Assembly (NCBI GenBank): GCA_029216955.1
Contig: JANAVB010003400.1
Coordinates: forward strand, 15,358,731 to 15,422,730
Reading direction: 5' to 3'
Length of the DNA: 64,000 nt
Source: Iris pallida
Lineage: Eukaryota; Streptophyta; Magnoliopsida; Asparagales; Iridaceae
Shown: in pieces, positions 45,981 to 58,830 of the stretch
Layout of the letters: every line of letters begins with the position of its first letter
Numbering within the stretch: the first letter of the stretch is position 1
Notes under the pieces: generated by a model
Databases searched by the model: none
The model's input: only the letters and a program-made list of their open reading frames with translations
Told to the model about the DNA's origin: nothing
Made by a program: the position numbers and the translations under genes

Positions 45981-48548
45981 TGTCACTTTCCGTTTCCAGA
46001 ATACATATTTATTTAATATTTATCATGTATTATTCTATATTTAAATTTCTTTAATTTCATGTTGATTAATTTCCTGCAATTTTATTTCTGTATTTTACTT
46101 TCTGCTTTTATACTCTGCTTTAGCTTTGCTTTGGGTTCGGCTTGGATTAGTTTAATTATGTTGGTTCATCATAAACCGAAACAAATCTCCACCTACCACT
46201 ACCCCTTCATTTGAAGTCCATCCCCTTTTCTCTCTCTTCATTTACTTCACCATTACTCTTCTTACTCTTCTTCTTCCTCCATTACTCTCTTACCCACCCA
46301 TTTGGAGAGGCAAGTGCATCTTGCTTCATGGAGGAACACAAATTTTATTGCTCCATTCTCTTCTTCACAGCATTCTAAAATACTTTAGTACTTGGCATTT
46401 TTAATTTTCATGGCTCAATTTGTGTAGATCTAAGTTTATAGTATTTTCGAATTTCTTGGGTTTTGATCTACTTAACATTGTTATTTCCAAGTTTTGATGG
46501 TTCCATGTTGTAGAGAATTTTGTTCTACCCCATTTTGACCTATGGAAGTCCAAATTTGGACTTACGGTGAAGGTTTTATGGAGCTTGGAAGCTAAGGGTT
46601 CCATGGCTATCCTTCTCAGGTTCTCTGAGAAGATGGGTCCCCACTTACCCAGCCGCATGAGATTCATTTCACTCAGCCGCATAGATGGGTACCCACTTAC
46701 CCAGCCGCATGAGATTCATTTCACTCAGCCGCATAGATGGGTCCCCACTTACTCAGCCGCATAGATGGGTCCCCACTTACCCAGCCGCATGAGATTCATT
46801 TCACTTAGCTGCATAGATGGGTACCCACTTACTGTCGCATGAGCCCCCAATTCACCCTTGGTCGTATAGTGTCTAATTGGGTTGTTTTTCTTGTCCTATT
46901 TGGCTGATTTATGGCCAGAATTTCTTCTAACTCCCAACATGAAAGTTGTAGACATTTTCCTTGGCTTCAAGAATATGTTACCAACTACTTTATACTACTA
47001 ATAGACTCGACCATGCTTAATACTAATTTGACTTTTATGCCTTGTCACGAATTGACCTCGACTGTTACTTTGACTAATAATTGATCATGCGTTCCTAGTT
47101 GGAACTAAGAGACTAGCTAGTCGTCTTATTGAAATGAATGAATGAGACACGTTCATATTAACTATGAACTATTATAATCGATTGGCCGATCCCGAATATT
47201 GACATACAGGTACACATGCAGACCTCTATTTATTTATTTATTTTCTACAAAAGCAGCATGTGTACTTGATGGTCAAGGCATGATTATTCTGTGGTTAGTT
47301 TTGATTGTTGCATTACGCTATATAAGACCTACAACCTAACCGCACAGGCATCGTTGTAAAGTTGTGCATATCGTACCCCGTACGAAAGTACTCATTTTGA
47401 ATGACCATGATCCACGGCATGGGGCTTCACTCAACGTAGAGACTATTAAGTTAAATAAAATAATGATTGCATAGAGAGAATGGATTTTCGAGTTCTTACA
47501 TGGCAGCCCTCTTAGGGACTATTAAGTGTCCGACAGGCCGGCTGGTTCCCACAGATACTGTAAATCTGCCACATGGGCAGGGAGCGGTATCTGCTTACAT
47601 TATTGTATATTGTATATTGACGACGGGCGTCCCACTGGGACTCGTCTAATTCATGATTGGCGCAAATGATTAACTGGATAGACTAGCCTTGCTTGCACAT
47701 AGTAAGAACTGAGGAATCCTTTATTGCATAATCCCAGGATAACTGGGGACTCACAGTAGCAAGCCGTAGTAGTTGCATGGCCATTTAAATTGATTTGTTT
47801 ATGTACTGTACCTACTCTGTTACCTAACTGAGATGATCAAAATGTCAGGGCATGACGAGCCAACTTCTGTCCTTGTTTAGTTGGGAGGTTGGTTCGAAGT
47901 GTCGTGATGTGATGTGAATCCCAGTAGTTAGCAGAGATCTATTTTATATGTTTCCTATTACTGGCTTCATTGCTCATATCGTACTCCCTTGCGGTACTTG
48001 CTATTAGAGGTCTAACCTCTCTGGTTTTGCATGGCCAGATTTAGAGCCGGTCCCCGAGGATCCAGCTTACTTCTACCTCCAAGATGGTCAACACTAGAGG
48101 GATGATCGCAGGAGGACTCGAATGGCTTTCTTACTTTTCTGCTCGTTTTGTTATCTACTTTGTACTTTGTCGTTTGGCACCGACATGTTAGTCGGATTGT
48201 CTTGTACCTACTTTTACATAATTGTAACTAAGTCAGGCTGCAGCTGATAACAATTGTGTATACTTACTACATCATCTGGCTGTATTTTGTAAAGCCAGAT
48301 ATCAAGAACATTTTGACTGAGCGTTTGGGACGCCTTACTGCTTATTCTCACATGTTCTCTATTTCTGTTTCTTGTTCGAATGATTGAGACAATAGATGTG
48401 AAGTGACCATAGGGAGACTTTCATGTAGAATGTACCCTCTCGTCTTGTAGACAGCATTGATCGTATTATACGGTATTCATCTACCCGTAATACGTAGCTG
48501 GCTGAGTCATTCCCCCGCTCTTCAGTATTCTGGTTCTGGGGCGTGACA
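45981..48548 (+). repeat. 5' LTR of the Tekay element
   Basis: 2568 bp, undisturbed copy. It contains the 52-bp tandem array (46640-46840) and a T/C-rich leader-like region (46200-46290). Confidence 0.9.
46635..46850. repeat. 52-bp tandem array in the Tekay LTR
   Basis: Units built from CAGCCGCATGAGATTCATTT plus CAGCCGCATAGATGGGTMCCC repeat about four times. Copy number differs in the 3' LTR (54395-54662 and 59593-59800). Confidence 0.88.
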
Positions 48549-48749
48549 AGGTTTTAGTGGTAGCCCATGCAGGTCCTATTTCAGACTTGTGGGGTGTTTT
48601 AATAGGATGTCTCAATCACACATGTTCCCCCTTGATCTCATAATTCGTTGATTCTCAACTCTAGCTTGACATTCCAGTATTCTTTGACTTCATTGATCCT
48701 TCATGTCCGGTCGTTTGATTGTTCTTTTGTCCCTTTTCTTAGGGGCACC

Positions 48750-50050
48750 TCGTCCGTACCTGTCAGAGCTGGACAGCAACAACATGAACAGCAAAATGGA
48801 CAACATGACCAGGTTGGTCAGCAACAAGGGCCGGTACTAACTCCATAGACTATCTAGGAAGAAGTGATAGTAGAAGTAGCAGCTGGATCGCAGTATCCAG
48901 AGGTTCCACCACCTCCAACAGTTCCACCTACCCCCGTGGAAGTGGACACACCGACCCTTCTGGAGATCATGAGAGGGATGATGGCAACTCAGCAACATCA
49001 GATGTTAGCCCAGCAGCGCATGCACGCTCAGTTGCAAGAGCAGAACGTACTGCTCAACCAAGGGTCGCAGACAGCTTTGGAAAGAGGGACAAGGCCAGAT
49101 TCAGGAGCATCAGCCAGGTTTTGCAAGTTTAACCCCCGCCGTTTCGAAGGAACGGAAGATGCCATCTCAGCAGATGCATGGCTTAAGGATATTGAGGCTA
49201 TTCTGACAGCAGCTAAGGTACCGGCAGAAGAACGTGTGGATCAAGTGAAGTTGTTACTTCAGGATCTCGCACGTGAATGGTGGGAATCAGAGGAAGTGGG
49301 CATCAGACGTCCTGTTGCTTGGGACGATTTTACCGAAAGGTTCAAGACAGTACTATGGAGTTGTGGCGCAGTTTGAGCTACAATAGAAGTTTATCAACCT
49401 CAAGCAGGCCGGCAAGACGGTAGATGCTTATGCAGCGGAGTTCTGCAGATTGAGTAGGTTCGCCCCACAGATGGTAGCGACGGAGCGCCAGAGGGCGATG
49501 AGGTTCCAGCAAGGGTTTTATCTTGATCTCTTGCAATTGATAGAGGGACACAACTACCAGACTTTTGACGAAGTATTGACGGCAACCCGAAGGCATGAGA
49601 TCACCATTCAGAGGATCGCAGCAAGGACTGGAGGTCAGAAGAGATCTCACAGTCAGATTGAAGGAGGAGGGGGAGCATCGCCCCGAACAACAGCACCATC
49701 CCTTGGCATTCGCATTCACGATGTGGCGATGCGAGGGCCAGCACCACCAAGGTAGCAGCAACAGCAACAGAGGAAGAACCAGCAACCCCCAGCGGGCTGC
49801 ACTTATTGTGGAAAGATAGGGCACACTAGAGATGTGTGTCGGGCATTGAACGGACTGTGTCTGATATGTGGAAATCCAGATCATCGGGTACCACCTGTCC
49901 CATGAATTCGAGGTCAGGAGGACCAGTGCAGCAGTTTTTTGCTCTACCAGCACCAGGGGCAGGACAGTATCGAGGACCCGCAGCGGCAGTGAGACCATTA
50001 GCCCAGCGTCCGTTAATGCCATAGGCTCAGATGTTTCGGTAGCAGGGACC
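48750..50050 (+). pseudogene. Tekay gag remnant
   Basis: No start codon survives. Gln-rich N-terminal part (VRAGQQQHEQQNGQ) has two in-frame TAG stops before 48864. The frame from 48864 carries the gag core (FNPRRFEGTEDAISADAWL, then LLLQDLAREWWES and WDDFTERF). Frame changes near 49370. The second half (FCRLSRFAPQMV, RFQQGFYLDLLQLI, TRRHEITIQRI) is open at 49450-49752, and a zinc knuckle CTYCGKIGHTRDVC follows at about 49798-49839 after a TAG at 49753. The frame changes again before the protease. It cannot make a full Gag. Confidence 0.85.
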
Positions 50051-50054
50051 GCCG

Positions 50055-50837
50055 ATGCAGCAACACCAGCATAGACCACCCCAGCATCATCAAGGAAGGG
50101 ACCAGCAGCAGCACCAGGCTAGAACACAGCATGGGAACCAACAAGGAGTTCGAGGGCAGGCATTCACACTGTCCTTAGTAGAGGCATTAGCATCGGAAGA
50201 TGTTGTGGCAGGTAACATTCTCGTCGCCTCATATCCTGCAGTAGTATTGTTTGATTCGGGAGCATCACACTCATTTATATCTGCACAATTTATGACACGG
50301 CTAAGAATGGAGTTCGAGGCATTGCCAGGGAGGTTGAATATACTCACTGGTAATGGACTCATAGGAGTTAGTAGAGTTATTCTAGCATGTAGTGTTGTAG
50401 TTTGCGGGCATTCCTTACCCGCCCAATTGATAGAATTTTCTGTTGGAAATTTTGACGTTATCTTAGGTATGGACTGGCTGAAAGACAGTCATGCGACGAT
50501 AGATTATCGTAGAGGGAGTGTATCTTTTGATATTCCAGGCACGAAGCGGTTCACCTTAGTCAGATCAGTGGCAACTCAACAAGAGCAGGGAGTAGTGACG
50601 ACAATGGAAGAAATTCAAGTTCCGAAGGTAGTTAAAGAGTTTCTAGACGTATTTCCTGAAGAACTTCCAGACCTACCACCGATTAGAGATATTGAGTTCA
50701 GTATAGAATTGGCACCTGGAACTAAACCAATATCAGATCGGGTTTACAGAATGGCGGATTCGGAGCAGGCCAAGGTGTATCAGCACATAGAGGAATTGAA
50801 GAAGAAGAAGTTCATCCAAGCTAGCATATCACCATAG
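50055..50837 (+). pseudogene. Tekay protease and RT N-terminus
   Basis: Open 260 codons. Aspartic protease catalytic FDSGAS at residues 66-71, later VILGMDWL. Then the linker to [29 protein letters not shown] and [21 protein letters not shown] at 50835-50837 cuts the frame at the point where intact elements read into the RT fingers. The downstream frame is the same, so this is a simple nonsense change. Confidence 0.9.
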
Positions 50838-52013
50838 GCAACACCAGTGGTACTTGTGGAGAAGAAGGATGGGTCATCCATATTGTGCATTGATTACAGG
50901 AAGCTTAACACGGCGACAGTAAAGAACAAGTACCTACTACCCAGGATCGACGACTTGTTTGATCAGTTGAGCAAAGCTAGAGTTTTCTCCAAGATAGATC
51001 TTCGTTCAGGGTATCATCAAGTGAGGGTTCGGAAGGAGGATATTCCCAAGACAGCATTCAGGTCGAAGTATGGGCATTATGAATTCTTAGTAATGCCGTT
51101 TGGTTTGACCAATGCTCCAGCAATATTTATGGATTTGATGAACCGCATCTTTATGCCATACTTAGATCAGTTTGTCGTTGTGTTTCTTGACGACATTCTC
51201 GTATATTCTGCCAATAAAGAGGAGCATGAAGACCACCTCAGGAAAGTGTTACAGGTTCTGAGAGAGAACCAGTTGTATGCCAAGCTCAGCAAGTGTGAGT
51301 TTTGGTCGGATCATATTTCATTTTTGGGTCATATCATATCAGGAGCTGGAGTATCAGTGGATCCGAAGAAGGTAGAAGCAGTAGAGAGTTGGCCAGTACC
51401 CAAGACCGTAGCTGATGTGCGGAGTTTCTTGGGATTGGTAGGATATTACAGAAGGTTCGTATCAGACTTTGCAAGACTTTCAGCACCCATGACTCGCTTG
51501 ACACGGAAGGATGTACCATTCGTCTGGTCGGCAGAATGCCAGGCATCATTTGAGAATCTGAAGCAGAAGTTGATATCAGCGCCTATTCTTACATTGCCAG
51601 TTGGACCCGGAGGTTTTACAGTATATTGTGATGCGTCAGGAAAAGGACTTGGGTGCGTCCTAATACAACATGGAAAGGTGATAGCATACGCATCTAGGCA
51701 ACTTCGAGACCACGAGAGGAATTATCCAACTCATGACTTAGAGTTGGCGGCAGTAGTATTTGCTTTGAAGCTATGGAGGCATTACTTATATGGTGACCGA
51801 GTGGACATGTACACATACCACAAAAGTCTAAAGTACATCTTTACTCAGAAGGAGCTGAACATGAGACAAAGAAGATGGTTAGAGCTGATCAAGGATTATG
51901 ATGTGCAGCTTCAATATCATCCAGACAAGGCTAATGTGGTAGCAGACGCTCTTAGCAGGAGAGGCGACACATTTATGTTGACAACCCAGAAGCATATCTT
52001 AGAAGACCTTTAG
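50838..52013 (+). pseudogene. Tekay reverse transcriptase and RNase H
   Basis: RT landmarks: [51 protein letters not shown] and [10 protein letters not shown], where FLDD replaces the usual F-I/V-DD. Then FLGHIIS and [12 protein letters not shown]. RNase H starts at [12 protein letters not shown] and includes [12 protein letters not shown] and [10 protein letters not shown]. The usual D of the TDHKSL motif is changed (TYHKSL), probably harming RNase H. Stop TAG at 52011-52013. Confidence 0.9.
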
Positions 52014-53573
52014 GAGATGGGCATCGAGGTTATACTTCCTAGTGATGTAGGAATTCTGGCAAGTCTACAAGTTTAATCCGACTTAGTAGACAGGATCAAG
52101 ACAGCTCAGGCACAGGACCCAAGGATTCAGAAGCTTAGGGCAGAATGTGAGTCAGGACTCAGAAAGGAGTTGAAAATTCACAAAGATGGTACGCTTAGGT
52201 TTGGATCACGCCTATGTGTGCCTAGTGGAGATATCAGACAGGAGGTTATGACAGAAGCTCACAGTTCTCAATATTCTATACACCCTGGAGGGACCAAGAT
52301 GTACCAAGATATCAAGCAACACTTCTGGTGGAACGGGATGAAGAGGGAGATAGCTAGATTCGTTTCCCGTTGCTTGGTATGTCAGCAAGTGAAGGCAGAA
52401 CAGCAGAGGCCAGCTGGGTTATTACAACCGCTTCCTATCCCGGAATGGAAGTGGGAACACATCACAATGGACTTTGTGACCGGTTTACCGAGATCACCAA
52501 GTGGTAAAGATGCTATTTGGGTGATAGTAGATCGACTTACAAAGGTGGCACACTTTCTTCCTTACAGAGTAGGGCAATCTACAGAAAAGTTGGCAGAGTT
52601 GTATATGCAGCAGATAGTCAGGCAGCATGGAGTCCCCGTCAGCATTATGTCAGACCGAGATACCCTTTTTACAGCATATTTCTGGAAGAGCTTACATCAT
52701 AGTCTGGGTACCAAGTTAAGATTTAGCACGGCTTACCATCCCCAGACAGACGGACAATCAGAAAGAACAATTCAGACTTTGGAAGACATGTTGTGAGCTT
52801 GTACTCTGGATTTTAGAGGATCTTGGGAGAGCCACCTGCACTTAGTTGAGTTCTCGTACAACAACACTTATCAAGTCAGTATCCAGATGGCGTCATTTGA
52901 AGCACTATATGGTAAGAAGTGTAGGTCGCCACTAGCATGGGATGATATCGGGGAGAGAAATATGCTAGGCCCAGAAATGATTATCCAGACCGTTGAAGTG
53001 ATTAAGGGAATTAGAGAGTGACTTCGAGTTGCGCAGGATCGGCATCGTCATTGGGCGGACCAGCATCGTAGGCCGCTAGAGTTTTCTGTTGGGGACCACG
53101 TGTTCTTGCGGATCTCACCTACCCATGGGGTCATTAGGTTTGGCGTTCGCGGGAAATTGAGTCCGCGGTACGTAGGCCCATTTGTTATCCTTGATAGGAT
53201 AGGCGATGTTGCTTATCGTTTATCCCTTCCATCTTCGTTACGAGAGGTGCATGACGTATTTCATGTATCTCAATTGCGAAGGTATGTATCGGACCCAAGC
53301 CATATCCTTGATCATTCTGAGCTGGTTGTTGGTACCAACCTGTCTTACGAGGAACAGCCTGTGTCTATTTTGGACCGAAAAGAGAAGATACTCAAGAATC
53401 GAACAATTAGCCTTGTCCGGGTTGCTTGGGGTCATCACTCTTTAGGGGAGTCAACGTGGAAACGTGAGGATGATATCCGATCACGGTATCCGCACTTGTT
53501 TGACTCCCAAGGTATATCTCTCTCTGTATACCTTGATTGCTTTAACTCCTCATGCTTGCCACCTTATGAGTAG
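52014..53573 (+). pseudogene. Tekay integrase and chromodomain
   Basis: Same frame as RT, interrupted by TAA 52074, TGA 52794 and TGA 53019. The zinc-binding part spans EAHSSQYSIHPGGTKMYQD to CLVCQQVK. DDE residues are in HITMDFVTGLP, MSDRDTLFTAYFW and QTDGQSERTIQTLEDML. The C-terminal module includes SVGDHVFLRISP, LSPRYVGPF and VHDVFHVSQLR. A chromodomain (residues 84-134 of the last open piece) reads PVSILDRKEKILKN, VRVAWGHH, STWKREDDI and YPHLF. Chromodomains of this type steer integration toward marked heterochromatin. Last stop at 53571. Confidence 0.9.
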
Positions 53574-53727
53574 AATTGCTTGATGTCGTAGATTGTTAAA
53601 CATAGATATGTTACTTGCTGTTGATGTCGTAAAATAATTTCTTGCTCCAATTGCTTGTACTTAGATTAGTTTAGCTTTGATGTTCTCATCCTGCTTGGAT
53701 TTGAAATTCCAAGGACGGAATTTTTCT

Positions 53728-53741
53728 AAGGAGGGTAGAGA
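53728..53741 (+). other. Polypurine tract of the Tekay element
   Basis: AAGGAGGGTAGAGA directly before TGTCAC, following a CAAGGACGGAA motif. Primes plus-strand cDNA synthesis in intact elements. Confidence 0.8.
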
Positions 53742-56700
53742 TGTCACTTTCTGTTCCCAGAATACGTATTTATTTAATATTTATCATGTATTATTCTGTA
53801 TTTAAATTCCTTTAATTTCATGTTGATTAATTTCCTGTAATTTTATTTCTGTATTTTACTTTCTGCTTTTATACTCTGCTTTAGCTTTACTTTGGGTTCG
53901 ACTTGGATTGGTTTAATTATGTTGGTTCATCATAAACTGAAACAAATCCCCACCTACGACTACCCCTTCATTTGAAGTCCATCCCCTTTTCTCTCTCTTC
54001 ATTTACTTCACCATTACTCTTCTTACTCTTCTTCTTCCTCCATTACTCTCCCACCCACCCATTTGGAGAGGCAAGTGCATCTTGCTTCATGGAGGAACAC
54101 AAATTTTATTGTTCCATTCTCTTCTTCACAGCATTCTAAAATACTTTAGTACTTGGCATTTTTAATTTTCATGGCTCAGTTTGTATAGATCTAAGTTTAT
54201 AGTATTTTCGGATTTCTTGGGTTTTGATCTACTTAACATTGTTATTTCTAAGTTTTGATGGTTCCATGTTGTAGAGAATTTTCTTCTACCCTATTTTGAC
54301 CTATGGAAGTCCAAATTTGGACTTACGGTGAAGGTTTTATGGAGCTTGGAAGCTAAGGGTTCCATGGCCATCCTTCTCAGGTTCTCTGATAAGATGGGTC
54401 CCCACTTACCCAGCCGCATGAGATTCATTTCACTCAGCCGCATAGATGGGTACCCACATACCCAGCCGCATGAGATTTATTTCACTCAGCCGCATAGATG
54501 GGTACTCACTTACTCAGCCGCATAGATGGGTCCCCACTTATCCAGCCGCATGAGATTCATTTCACTCAGCCGCATAGATGGGTACCCACTTACCCAGCCG
54601 TATGAGATTCATTTCACTCAGTCGCATAGATGGGTACCCACTTACTCAGCCGTATAGATGGGTGTAACACCCAGTTTTCCAAATGAGGGTAATTTTGAAC
54701 TTTTGTATTTTAAATCATTTAATAATGATATTTTAGTCATGATATGATTTTTGATGATTTTTAGTTATTTTAAAACTATTTAAAATGGTGAAATGTGAAA
54801 TTAGTGTTTTGCTAGTGTAACCTTAGTAATGCATGACCTAGAAGACTAATCATGATCATAGAGACCTAGTCACGTGATTAGAATTTCATATTATCAATTT
54901 TTAGCCTAAGGGTATTTTGGTTATTTTGACAATTTTGTGAATTTGTAATTTATATTAATAAAATATTGTGCTAGCCTTTTTGTGAAGCCTTAACCTAGAA
55001 GTTAACCTAACCTAGATTAGTCATGAGGTTAAAATTAGGGTTAGAACATTCCTACTAAGTGCCAAGGTTAGTAATATCTAGATATTATTAGGGAAGATAT
55101 TTCTTTTTGAGATATTTGTGAAAAGACGCCTTGGACCAATAGGAAGCTTGGAAGTTGGGTGGAGGAACCTCAACCACTCATCTAAAACCCTAACCCTAAG
55201 GTTTTCAACAGCCATACAAGCCCCCTCCCTCATATAAGTATCCCACTTAGGAAATAATTGCCTCCTTTAGAAAACCTAGAAAAAGCCCTACTTGTTCTTC
55301 CCTAAAACTCTCCCCATTAATCCAAATTGGGCCCAAATTGAGTCAAATCAATTGCATCATCATCCCCAACAGTAGAGGGTACTTGTGGGGGCTTGCTAGC
55401 AAGGTTCGAGGATGATTGAACCGGAGAAAACCGAGGAAGACATCGAATCGAGGCTCTTTACATTGAGATTCTAGCTCTCAATAGGTAAACCTATCTACAC
55501 CCATTGAAATCATGATTTTTCTTCATAGATGCATTCATTTAGGGTTCCCCTAGGTGTAGCCAAAGTTTGGTAGGATTTCGTGTCCGTTCGATACCCGTAT
55601 CGGACACGTATCGGTCGTTTTAAACATGTATTCGACGAAATGTCCCTTAGAACTTTTTGTTCTCCAATTTCAGAACAAATTATATATTTAGGTAGCCTAT
55701 GATATGTAGATTATGTATGTTTAGGACTGAGATAAAATTGATGAGGTTTGATAGGTGTAATCGGACACGGGGAGGCTCGGTTCACTGTGTGCACTGAACA
55801 GTGCATTGTCCTGCTACCACAGCCTCTGTTCTCGAATTCTACTGGGTTATTTCACATCCTAGTGACTCTAGAAGATAGTCTAGATGACTGACACTAGGAC
55901 ACATGCCTGGGGCTTCGAACCATGGCAGTTTCGAGTTGTGACAGTCCCCACAGATTTTACTCTGTGCAGTCGGGGACCCCCACTTCTCTGTGCACTACTT
56001 TAGTTCACCTTAGCTGCACCTGAACACTACTCTGTGTACACACCACTGCCTATTTCACATTATAACACATTGATACACACGGATGTACTTTTTCTGCCTG
56101 AACACACTCATTGCACAGTCACATTCATATGTTGGTACACTACTTCACAGTTTCATTTGCACATTCTTCATATTGCTTGCAATTAAGAACTAGTATAAGG
56201 ACCTTGGTATAGCCTTGTAAGAATTTCACTTGTGCACCTAGATGCACTGATCTTTGGCAGCAAACTCTAGTACAATAGTAGGTGTGTATAGGAAGGGAGA
56301 TGGGGGTCGCGTATCTGTAGGTATTAAGGGGGGAAAGCTCGGGTTATATGCAGGTTTGGGGCATCCATAGGTGTTACAGGTAACAGGGAAGAAGTAGAAT
56401 ATATATAATGTGTTGTGGTGTAATAGAGATCAGAGGGAGAGTGTCAGTTGACATGGGGACTCAATTGCAGGGTCTTGACAGCAAGGAGGAGCAGGACATG
56501 GCTGGACAGTGTGTGTCCTGCATCTGGGGCCACATGGCAGCTATGACCATGGCTTGGTTGGTCACTGGACTTCAGGCAGTCTTATGTGACATTGGGGGAG
56601 TCACTGTTGGCATCTGTGAAAATTGAAGGGATTTGCATATCCCTGAATATTCAGACAGTTCAATTGTGTGCCCAGGTAATGTGGGGTTGTGCCAATTTGG

Positions 56701-58010
56701 TTATCTGTGAGTGAGTGCTTGTTAATTTATAGTATCATGTATATACATAAATGATTCATGTATGGCCTGTGATATCCAGTAGAGAGAGGCAGTGGATAGT
56801 GGCAATATGCTAGGGAATGAGGTCATTGGCCATGGGCCAATGTTTGTGCACAAGTTAAGGGCCAAAATTGGCTATTGAGTTAGTGTCTTGATGTTAGAGT
56901 GTTAGGTTGAATGTTAGCAGTGGTTAGATAATAGTGTTAGTTATTTACAGATATCAGATTGTAGCTTGGGTCAGGATGCTTAGCCTGAGCATGTGACCTT
57001 GAGTATTGGCCACTTGGCCAATTCTTTGTGAGTGAGTAACAGTTTTGGTTTTGGTTAGAGTATCACATAGGGTGAGTTGTGTCTGTGTGTAGTGTTTGAG
57101 GCCTGGGTTTGGCAATTACCTTTTTGCTACTGCATTGCTTTGCATTTGCAGCTGGCAGTGGCAATTTGCCATGCCAAGTGCAGCAAGGCACTTAACCTTT
57201 GCAGTAGGCAGCAAGCCTTGCTTGCTCTGCAGAGGTTTGGCTTGGTTGGTCTTGCACTGGCCCTTGTTGCAGTAGCAGCAACATTGCCCTGTCCAGTAGA
57301 GCTTTGCATAACATTGCTCAATACAGCAGCACTTTGGCCATCAGGACAGGATCTTTGTCCTTTAGGCACATTTAGGACAGACCATAGGTGTGGACTTGTC
57401 ATTACAGTCCAGATTTTAGCATACCTGTCCATCCACCATCTCAAACTCCATGTTCATTCATAAGTGTGTAAGTGTGTGGGATTAGGGGTAGTGTCCTAAG
57501 GTTTTGTGTTATTAGTTAGTATTAGGATATGTTAGTACACAGGTACGATATTAAATGTATTAGTGAGTTAGGATTTGTTAGAAGTATCATATGTTAGTGT
57601 GTATGTATAGATTGACTTAGGTATGTGGATATACATTTTATAGATAGGTTTGACATGTGTATTTGGTTAAGACACAGGTTAGAGAGGGCTAAGGATTTCA
57701 CAGGCTTGAGGTATGTGTGGCAAGCCACTATGGCCATTGGCCATTGGGCATGTGTTTAGAGATAGGGAGAGTTTACCCATAACTAAAGTTAGGCAACTTC
57801 CTATAGTTAGGTAATGAGATTTACCTATCTACTAGATATAGAGGTTTACTAAAGTAAAGTATAGAGGGTTAGGTAATGTAGGATTTATCTAAAAGCCTAG
57901 GATAGATTGGTATATCCTATGTGCATATGTATAAACTAATATAGGGTAAATTTAGGCATATGAATATCTAGGTTAGGGTATTTTAGGTAGTCATGACTTG
58001 ATATAGGTTA

Positions 58011-58155
58011 ACTTGACCTAAAATTTACTAAGGTTTGACCAGGGTTGACCAGTTGACCAAAAGTCAACTATGTGTCAACAATTGACCTAGTTTGACCTAG
58101 ACAGTTGACCATATTTGACTTAGAGTTGACTTTGACCTAGATTGACCTAGAAATT
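58011..58155. promoter_or_regulatory. Cluster of about 13 W-box-like TTGAC motifs
   Basis: TTGACC/TTGACT or the reverse complement GTCAA occurs about 13 times in 145 bp, many as TTGACC. TTGAC(C/T) is the W-box core bound by WRKY transcription factors. Whether these are functional is not known. Confidence 0.6.
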
Positions 58156-58427
58156 ATGTAGATTGTATTGTAAATTTCATTTACCTTATTTTAAACACAT
58201 TATAAGCCATACTGCTCTATTTAGGACATTGTGACTCTGGTGCAGACATCTGATATTATATTACTCTTTTTAGAGTATCAGGCGAGTACATTCTCTGATA
58301 GTTCTTTCATTTACTTGTCAATTACTGTACTTCAGTTCTAGTTAGCTGTATGTGATTCTCTGTTACAAACACGTATTTTTATTTCTGAATCCATGTATGC
58401 GACACACATACTTGTCTTACCTCTATT

Positions 58428-58830
58428 ATTCGAATCACCATACGAATCACCATACGAATCACTATTCGAATCACCCTATTCGTATCTTCATATGTTGGTT
58501 GGACTTGTATTCGTCTTATGTGTTGGATTACGGATTCATTTGTATTAGACTGGGCGGAGAAATACTGATTAGACATGTAGACATATCCCCCTATTCGAAT
58601 CACCCCTCTGTGAATTATATTCGAACGATAGCCATCCCACACTTCGCGAGTGTGTGGTGTACCGTATTACCTACAGCCGTTTACATGTCGAACTCGGTAT
58701 TTTAAAACACACTTAGAGAATTTATTCGAATCATTGTTTGACTACTATTCGAATCACTATTCGCATCACCTTATTCGAATCACTATTCGCATCACCTTAT
58801 TTGAATCACCTTATTAGAACAATGATTAGA
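58428..58830. repeat. Interspersed ATTCGAATCAC repeats
   Basis: ATTCGAATCAC or ACGAATCAC with TA/TT spacers recurs about a dozen times in two patches (58428-58500 and 58725-58830). The core ATTCGAAT is palindromic. Confidence 0.8.

Noticed and set aside
57077..57463. 128-aa Leu/Cys-rich ORF in the solo LTR
   Set aside because: Antisense ORF of similar length overlaps it, no recognisable domain, and it lies inside an LTR.
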